NCBI GenBank assembly: GCA_016212185.1
Contig: JACRGX010000024.1
Location: 1 to 58,387, forward strand
DNA from: Nitrospirota bacterium
GTDB lineage: Bacteria; Nitrospirota; Thermodesulfovibrionia; UBA6902; DSMQ01
Reading direction: 5' to 3'
Length of the DNA: 58,387 nt
This document shows positions 53,574-58,387 of the stretch, piece by piece. The position numbers were made by a program, and so were the translations under genes. Under the pieces are notes generated by a model, which had not been told where the DNA came from, did not search any database, and worked only from the letters and a program-made list of their open reading frames with translations. Position 1 is the stretch's first letter. Every line of letters starts with the position of its first letter.

Positions 53574-54693
53574 AAAAATTTTTTTTGTGGCACAAGGTCT
53601 TAATGGTGGCATTGCGTCAGCAACTTCGCAGCTTGCAATTAATTTAAATAAAGATGGGTGGACCCCTTTCGTGGTTTTTGTCGGTAGACCGGCTAAAAAT
53701 AATAACAAAGTATTATTGCTTTCGAATGGGGTTCAATGTTTGGAGATTGTTACCAGCCATAGAAGATCTACTGGTGAAGTTATTAATATATTACGATCGA
53801 TAAGAACCATATCTAAACAAGCTACTTCATTTGAACCCGATGTAATAGTGCTTTCTGGAATTATCCCCGCGATATTTTATGCCCCTATCCTGAAATTGCG
53901 GATGTCCAAGCCAATAGTGATATGGGAACATGGGCCACAATTATCATATAGTAGTATAAAAAAGTATTTATTTTATTTTTCTAATTTTTTTATTGATAGT
54001 CATATTAGTGTTTCAAAATCAAGTAATGTATTTTATACGAGTTTATTTAGTTATGTGGATGTTAATAAGTCAACCATAATTGAAAATGCAGTGGACTTTA
54101 GTACATATGATAGACAAGATTTATCCAAAGATGATGCCTTTGCTTTTTTAAATATTATTGTAATTGCTCGATTAGACTTATTTCAAAAAGATCACAGAAC
54201 TATCATAAAAGCAGCTAGTTTATTGAAAGCCAATAACATACCTTTTCATATCGATTTCGCAGGTGATGGACCAGACAAATCGTTGCTGTCTAATTTTATC
54301 GTCAAAATGGGATTATCTGGTCAGATTACAATATTAGGACAAGTCGAATATATCCCACAACTATTGAGCAAGTACAATATATGTTGTTTATCGACAAAAT
54401 ATGAAGGTGGACCGTCTTTAGCAATTATAGAAGGCTTTGCTTCTGGTTTATTATGTATTGCGTCGGATGTTATAGGAGTGAGCGATGCAATTACCAACGG
54501 GCATAACGGTATATTGTTCGAATATAATAATCATGAACAACTATCATCTAAGCTGATTTGGATAATAAATAATCCTTTGCAATCTTCTCAAATTGCCAAC
54601 ACTGGCTACCAAGAGGGTTTAGTGAGGTTTGACTCTAAATGCCAAACAAGTAAGTTCGGTTCTCATTTATCGAAAATGTTAGCATTGAAATGA
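53551..54693 (+). CDS. Family 4 glycosyltransferase
   Basis: GT-B glycosyltransferase of 380 residues. The donor-binding half shows VIARLDLFQKDHRTIIKAASLL, HIDFAGDGPDKSLL, and the EGGPSLAIIEGFASGL segment with the conserved E-x7-E pattern. It overlaps the polymerase gene by 23 bases and the next gene by four. AT-rich like its neighbours. Confidence 0.87.
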   Translation: MSIPLVNKKIFFVAQGLNGGIASATSQLAINLNKDGWTPFVVFVGRPAKNNNKVLLLSNGVQCLEIVTSHRRSTGEVINILRSIRTISKQATSFEPDVIVLSGIIPAIFYAPILKLRMSKPIVIWEHGPQLSYSSIKKYLFYFSNFFIDSHISVSKSSNVFYTSLFSYVDVNKSTIIENAVDFSTYDRQDLSKDDAFAFLNIIVIARLDLFQKDHRTIIKAASLLKANNIPFHIDFAGDGPDKSLLSNFIVKMGLSGQITILGQVEYIPQLLSKYNICCLSTKYEGGPSLAIIEGFASGLLCIASDVIGVSDAITNGHNGILFEYNNHEQLSSKLIWIINNPLQSSQIANTGYQEGLVRFDSKCQTSKFGSHLSKMLALK

Positions 54694-55811
54694 AAATATT
54701 ATTAGTTATTGAATCAAGCGGTGGTGGGTCTAGTAAATGTGTTATTGACTTGGCAAAATTCTTATTGGATAGCGGGCATGAAGTACATTTGATATATTCA
54801 CCACTGAGGATGGATTATAAATTTGAAAAAAGTATCAATGAATTAATATCTGCTGGTCTGTTCTTATATTCTATTCCAATGAAGACAAAACCGTCTTTTT
54901 CTGATTTCTGGTGTATCCTACTAATAAGACGATATATTGTATCGCATGGCCCTTTCAATATAATTCACGGTCATAGTTCTAAAGGTGGAGCCTTATCTAG
55001 ATTATCTGCGGTATTTACAGCTTCTAAAAAGGTATTTACGCCCCATACTTTAATAACGATGGATCCTCAAATAAGTTTAATAAAAAAACAAGTTTACAAA
55101 TTTATTGAACATTTATTGTTCTTTATAACAGACGCTGTAATAACTGTTTCGGAGCAAGAGTATGACCACTGCGTAGATATGGGATTTGCTAAAGATAAAT
55201 TGTATTTAATACCAATTGGGATCGATATATATATGCATCAATCAAAACAGTATAGTCGTGAAAATTTTAATATTCCGAATGATCATGTTTGTGTTGGATT
55301 TGTTGGGCATAATTTGCCAGCTAAATCAGTACATACTCTCATAGGTGCATTCAAAAAACTAATATTAAACAACAACAGATGCTCCTTGATATTGGTAGGT
55401 AATGGGTTTAGTCCTATACACAGTTTAATATCAGATTTACAACTAGACGACCATGTCTTTATTTTGGGTGAATTAGACGGCTATGCTTCAATGTTTCTTT
55501 TTGATATATTCGCTTTAAGCAGTAGATATGAAACAGGGCCTTATGTAGTTTTAGAAGCCATGCAAGCTGGGTTACCCATAGTAACTACTGAAGTAGGAAG
55601 ATGTGGGCTTTATGTTGTTCATAAGGGTAATGGTTTCATAGTTCCAGTCAATGATGAAGATTCACTGCTTAGAGCATTAGTTTTATTGACTGAAGACAAG
55701 GAGTTGCGACGTAGTATGGGCAAAAAATCATTGGTTTTAGTCAAACAATTTAATGTTCAGCGTATGAACAGCGATATTTTGAAACTATACAATGCACTTT
55801 CCCAGGGTTAG
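54690..55811 (+). CDS. Family 4 glycosyltransferase
   Basis: GT-B glycosyltransferase of 373 residues. The N-terminal GGGSSKCVIDLAKFLL and HGHSSKGGALSRL, and the C-terminal ETGPYVVLEAMQAGLPIV (E-x7-E) match the GT4 family; the WcaA/WsaF-like pattern is otherwise unspecific. It ends right at the left 52-bp direct repeat, so the stop codon TAG is next to the repeat. Confidence 0.87.
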   Translation: MKILLVIESSGGGSSKCVIDLAKFLLDSGHEVHLIYSPLRMDYKFEKSINELISAGLFLYSIPMKTKPSFSDFWCILLIRRYIVSHGPFNIIHGHSSKGGALSRLSAVFTASKKVFTPHTLITMDPQISLIKKQVYKFIEHLLFFITDAVITVSEQEYDHCVDMGFAKDKLYLIPIGIDIYMHQSKQYSRENFNIPNDHVCVGFVGHNLPAKSVHTLIGAFKKLILNNNRCSLILVGNGFSPIHSLISDLQLDDHVFILGELDGYASMFLFDIFALSSRYETGPYVVLEAMQAGLPIVTTEVGRCGLYVVHKGNGFIVPVNDEDSLLRALVLLTEDKELRRSMGKKSLVLVKQFNVQRMNSDILKLYNALSQG

Positions 55812-55862
55812 CGTACACACCGAAAGAGGTGCTTACACAAAATTATTTACATCAGACCTCAC
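55811..55862. repeat. Left 52-bp direct repeat flanking a radical SAM gene
   Basis: GCGTACACACCGAAAGAGGT opens a 52-bp word that recurs at 57376-57427 with 49 of 52 bases identical, 1.57 kb apart and in the same orientation. It contains TTACACAAAATTATT, similar to ends of IS256-type elements. It is followed by three tandem AGACCTCACAA copies up to about 55890. Confidence 0.8.
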
Positions 55863-55936
55863 AAGACCTCACAAAGACCTCACAAATAGTTGACTTATTT
55901 AAAAAGATGAAATAAAATTATGGGTAGAATTATTAT

Positions 55937-57298
55937 ATGGCAAGATTCAGCTTAATAAACCCAAATGATGCGGCTTGTTATACTTTCAGCCGTGCCCGTA
56001 CAAGAAGAATTCCACTGGGCCAAGCTTACATAGCGGCCGCACTTAAACGAGCCGGCCATTCTGTGTGGGTATTAGACGCAAGTGCTGATGATTTGTCCCA
56101 AGATGAGATTGTAAAAAAAATTGCCGATAGTCAGCCTGAGTTTGTCGGCATTAGCGGCACGACACCTTTGTATAGTCAAATCACTTCACTTTCTAAAAAG
56201 ATTAAAGACGCTATTCCTAATGTCACGGTTATTTTAGGTGGTCCTCATGTAAGTGCGCTTCCAATTCCAAGCCTTAATACAAGTGCGGCAGATTTTATTT
56301 GTATTGGTGAGGGAGAAGAATCGGTTGTTTCTATTGTTGACACGGTTATTAATAGAACGGATCCGTCTAAAATACCAGGTATTGCTTATAAATCAAATGG
56401 CGATGGAGTAGTTACCCAAAAGCATCGTTTGCGATTGAATCAACCTATTCAAACAACCATTCGTGCTGTTGATTTGAATGTTTGCCCGATTCCTGCCCGT
56501 GACATCTATGACCACAGTAAATATGTTGATTACGCTCGAGGAATAGTATCATCACAAACGGGTGCCATGTTCTCCCGTGGTTGTCCAGGCAAATGTGCGT
56601 TTTGTGGCGCAGCAAACACATTGGTTAGATGGAGAAATCTTGATAATGTTATTGCAGAGTTAAAACAGATTCAAGACATGGGTATTTCCAATCTATTCGT
56701 GATGGATGATACATACACCAATCAAAAAAAGCGTGTTCTTGATTTAAGTAAAAGAATCGTGGAAAGCGGAATCAAATTGAATATCAGTGTCCAACTTCGT
56801 CTTGACCAAATTGACAAAGAAGTTTGTGATGCGATGTATGCCAGTGGAGTAAAATATGTGGGGCCAGGCATTGAATCGGGTAGCGAAAAGATTATGAAAG
56901 CCATTGGCAAGGGGCCAAGAGAATCAAAAGAACACATGAGAGAGAAAATCAGACTTCTTAAGGAATATGATTGGATTATTCGTTGTTCGTATGTTTTTGG
57001 TATGGTTGGAGAAACGGAAAAAGATATCATGGAAACGATTGAGTTCGCAAAAGAACTTGATGCCAACGAAAGTGCATTTTCTATTTTAACTCCTTACCCC
57101 GACTCGCCACTGTGGAATTTAGCTTTGAAAATGGGTAAAGTAGATGAATACATGGATTTCAACCGGTTCTTATATTATCATACGGTTGGCTGTAATCTTT
57201 CAGAAGTTCCAACAGACCGTTTGCTCGAATTACATGAATTGGCTTACAATACAGTTAAGAGCACAGCTTACACTTTACACACTCTGAGGCCGAACTAA
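55937..57298 (+). CDS. B12-binding domain radical SAM protein
   Basis: Cobalamin-binding radical SAM protein of 453 residues. N-terminal B12-like domain with GISGTTPLYSQ, ILGGPHVSALP and CIGEGEESVV; radical SAM core with SRGCPGKCAFC (CxxxCxxC) and IKYVGPGIESG-like segments (VKYVGPGIESGS). Second such protein in the window but not near-identical to 2025-3524. In sugar loci such enzymes can do C-methylation or deoxygenation. It is less AT-rich than the genes on both sides and sits between 52-bp direct repeats, pointing to a separate acquisition. Confidence 0.88.
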   Translation: MARFSLINPNDAACYTFSRARTRRIPLGQAYIAAALKRAGHSVWVLDASADDLSQDEIVKKIADSQPEFVGISGTTPLYSQITSLSKKIKDAIPNVTVILGGPHVSALPIPSLNTSAADFICIGEGEESVVSIVDTVINRTDPSKIPGIAYKSNGDGVVTQKHRLRLNQPIQTTIRAVDLNVCPIPARDIYDHSKYVDYARGIVSSQTGAMFSRGCPGKCAFCGAANTLVRWRNLDNVIAELKQIQDMGISNLFVMDDTYTNQKKRVLDLSKRIVESGIKLNISVQLRLDQIDKEVCDAMYASGVKYVGPGIESGSEKIMKAIGKGPRESKEHMREKIRLLKEYDWIIRCSYVFGMVGETEKDIMETIEFAKELDANESAFSILTPYPDSPLWNLALKMGKVDEYMDFNRFLYYHTVGCNLSEVPTDRLLELHELAYNTVKSTAYTLHTLRPN

Positions 57299-57485
57299 AA
57301 TTACTTTCTGAGATCTTATGTCAATAGTTGACGCTAATGGCTCATGCGTGCTTTGGACGCACTTCCCCCGAAATAGCGGACACACCGAAAGAGGCGCTTA
57401 CACAAAATTATTGACATCAGACCTCACTATATCAAATTTACACAAAATAGTTGATAGTATCAACAAACGAACCATGAGGTAGGTT
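57299..57485. repeat. Spacer with right 52-bp direct repeat and IS-like words
   Basis: Contains the right copy of the 52-bp direct repeat (57376-57427) and then TTTACACAAAATAGTTGATA, a second version of the TTACACAAAAT-TTGA word inside the repeat. No gene seen. It looks like a scar of insertion-sequence activity. Confidence 0.65.
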
Positions 57486-58310
57486 ATGTTTGGGAATAGA
57501 GGAATAAAGGAGATACTGAGGGCAATAATTGGGAAACAACACTATATTGCCATAATAAATATGGCAAGGAATTATCCAGACTTCTTAGAAAATACATCTC
57601 GGTACCTAACAGGAATTGGCAGTTATCCTTATGATATAAAGATAAAGACTCCTATTGGAATCATAGAACCAAAACTATATAGCCATCATGATATGCTGAC
57701 AGTAAACGAAATTTTTTGCCGTTCAGATTACCCTGCTGATGAAAGCGTAAGTACCGTTGTGGACATAGGGTCAAATATTGGTATAAGCGCCTTGTATTTT
57801 CTTTCGAGGAATAATGAATCAAAATGCTATCTATATGAACCTGACAAGAGGAACATTGAAAAACTCAAAAAGAATCTCTCAGGTTTTTTAAAAAGGTACA
57901 GCTTGCATGAAAATGCCGTTTCATATGAAAGTGGTCAACTAGAATTTGGGATTGAGGCTACAGGACGATATGGCGGCATCGGAATAAAATCAAAAGAAAT
58001 GATTATAGTTAATTGTTTAGAAATCAATGATGTAATTAAGAATGTTCTCTCCAATGAAGGATATATTGACATTCTTAAAATTGATACTGAAGGGGTAGAA
58101 ATAAAAACAGTAGAGAATATAGAAGTTGATTTGTTAAGACGAATAAAGATAATCTATTTGGAAGCTAAACCCAAACACCAACTGCATTCAAGTATATTTA
58201 AGCAAAAGCAATACGGTAGTGTATGTCAACTAGTGAACAAAGAACACATAACACTTATAAGGCTTCCGCTTGTCAAGGGCAAAAAATCACCCTTAGCGGA
58301 TTTTGAATAA
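57486..58310 (+). CDS. FkbM-family methyltransferase
   Basis: SAM-dependent methyltransferase of 274 residues. Motif I is VVDIGSNIGISALYF (about 91-105), then YLYEPDKRNIEKLKKNL and LKIDTEGVEIKTVENI, the FkbM signature. These enzymes O-methylate sugars in polysaccharides and glycolipids. A GAGGTAGGTT site precedes the ATG. The long N-terminal part before the SAM fold is normal for the family. Confidence 0.88.
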   Translation: MFGNRGIKEILRAIIGKQHYIAIINMARNYPDFLENTSRYLTGIGSYPYDIKIKTPIGIIEPKLYSHHDMLTVNEIFCRSDYPADESVSTVVDIGSNIGISALYFLSRNNESKCYLYEPDKRNIEKLKKNLSGFLKRYSLHENAVSYESGQLEFGIEATGRYGGIGIKSKEMIIVNCLEINDVIKNVLSNEGYIDILKIDTEGVEIKTVENIEVDLLRRIKIIYLEAKPKHQLHSSIFKQKQYGSVCQLVNKEHITLIRLPLVKGKKSPLADFE

Positions 58311-58323
58311 ATAATCTTCCGCT

Positions 58324-58386
58324 TTAATCTAAAGCGATACGCACATCAAAAACACACTCTGACTTAGTTTCACAATCACCGGCTGA
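58324..58386 (-). CDS. Possible 3' end of a minus-strand gene, cut by window edge
   Basis: On the minus strand one frame is open from the window edge to a TAA at 58324-58326, reading AGDCETKSECVFDVRIALD before the stop. It is convergent with the FkbM gene with a 13-bp gap. Only about 20 codons are visible and the open frame may be chance. Confidence 0.3.
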   Translation of the reverse strand, partial: SAGDCETKSECVFDVRIALD

Positions 58387-58387
58387 C

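Noticed and set aside
55853-55890. Possible CRISPR-like array (three AGACCTCACAA copies)
   Set aside because: Units are tandem with no spacers and only 11-12 bp; no cas gene nearby.

Overview
The window looks like chromosome of a Gram-negative, probably anaerobic or sulfur-metabolising bacterium. Evidence: PEP-CTERM exported proteins, a sigma-54 two-component pair, a TsuA/YeeE-type thiosulfate transporter with TusA, DsrE and rhodanese proteins, an HspR-controlled dnaJ-clpB operon, and many short GC-rich palindromes of the kind common in Nitrospirota and deltaproteobacterial genomes. Nitrospirota is my best guess, by inference only. I saw no rRNA, tRNA or CRISPR array.

Layout. 1-5050: end of an HTH/nucleotidyltransferase (MNT-like) pair, a SPASM-type radical SAM protein, a convergent B12-binding radical SAM protein and an FAD amine-oxidase-like protein; both radical SAM genes carry an in-frame palindromic insert. 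5300-11900 (all minus strand): sulfur handling (tusA, rhodanese, DsrE, small protein; then thiosulfate transporter, second tusA, a Gly-Tyr-Gly repeat membrane protein, universal stress protein) with a GT39-like membrane glycosyltransferase between. 12200-16600: dnaJ-hspR-clpB, with a HAIR-like operator inside a near-consensus sigma-70 promoter and two mirrored, 10-bp-phased arrays of a GTTYAA word flanking hspR. 16600-19700: pyruvate kinase, and a DUF47-Pit phosphate transport pair. 19727-19990: a MITE-like element and a tandem repeat. 20100-25640: cytosolic GAF/PAS histidine kinase and sigma-54 response regulator, followed by two PEP-CTERM protein genes, the first behind a -24/-12 promoter. 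25729-27321: VanZ-like protein and an LhgO-like oxidase.

27324-58310 is one long plus-strand surface-polysaccharide (O-antigen/capsule-like) locus. It encodes GDP-heptose type activation (HddC-, HddA-, GmhA-like), several nucleotide-sugar dehydratases/epimerases, two complete but different thiamine-diphosphate enzyme pairs (an E1 alpha/beta pair without E2/E3, and a split transketolase pair), C-methyltransferases, many short-chain dehydrogenases, a reversed HldE-like nucleotidyltransferase-kinase fusion, Wzx-like flippase, Wzy-like polymerase and several glycosyltransferases. From about 28 kb the sequence becomes visibly AT-rich, as usual for exchanged O-antigen loci, and it includes a GxxExxY cassette with terminal repeats and a B12 radical SAM gene between 52-bp direct repeats. 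My reading is that the locus makes a branched or chain-extended unusual sugar using C-C bond-forming TPP enzymes.

The strongest leads for something undescribed are the mirrored phased arrays around hspR, the pair of TPP carboligase systems in the polysaccharide locus, the in-frame palindromic inserts, and the sigma-54 promoter that falls at the start of a Cys-rich/PEP-CTERM reading frame.
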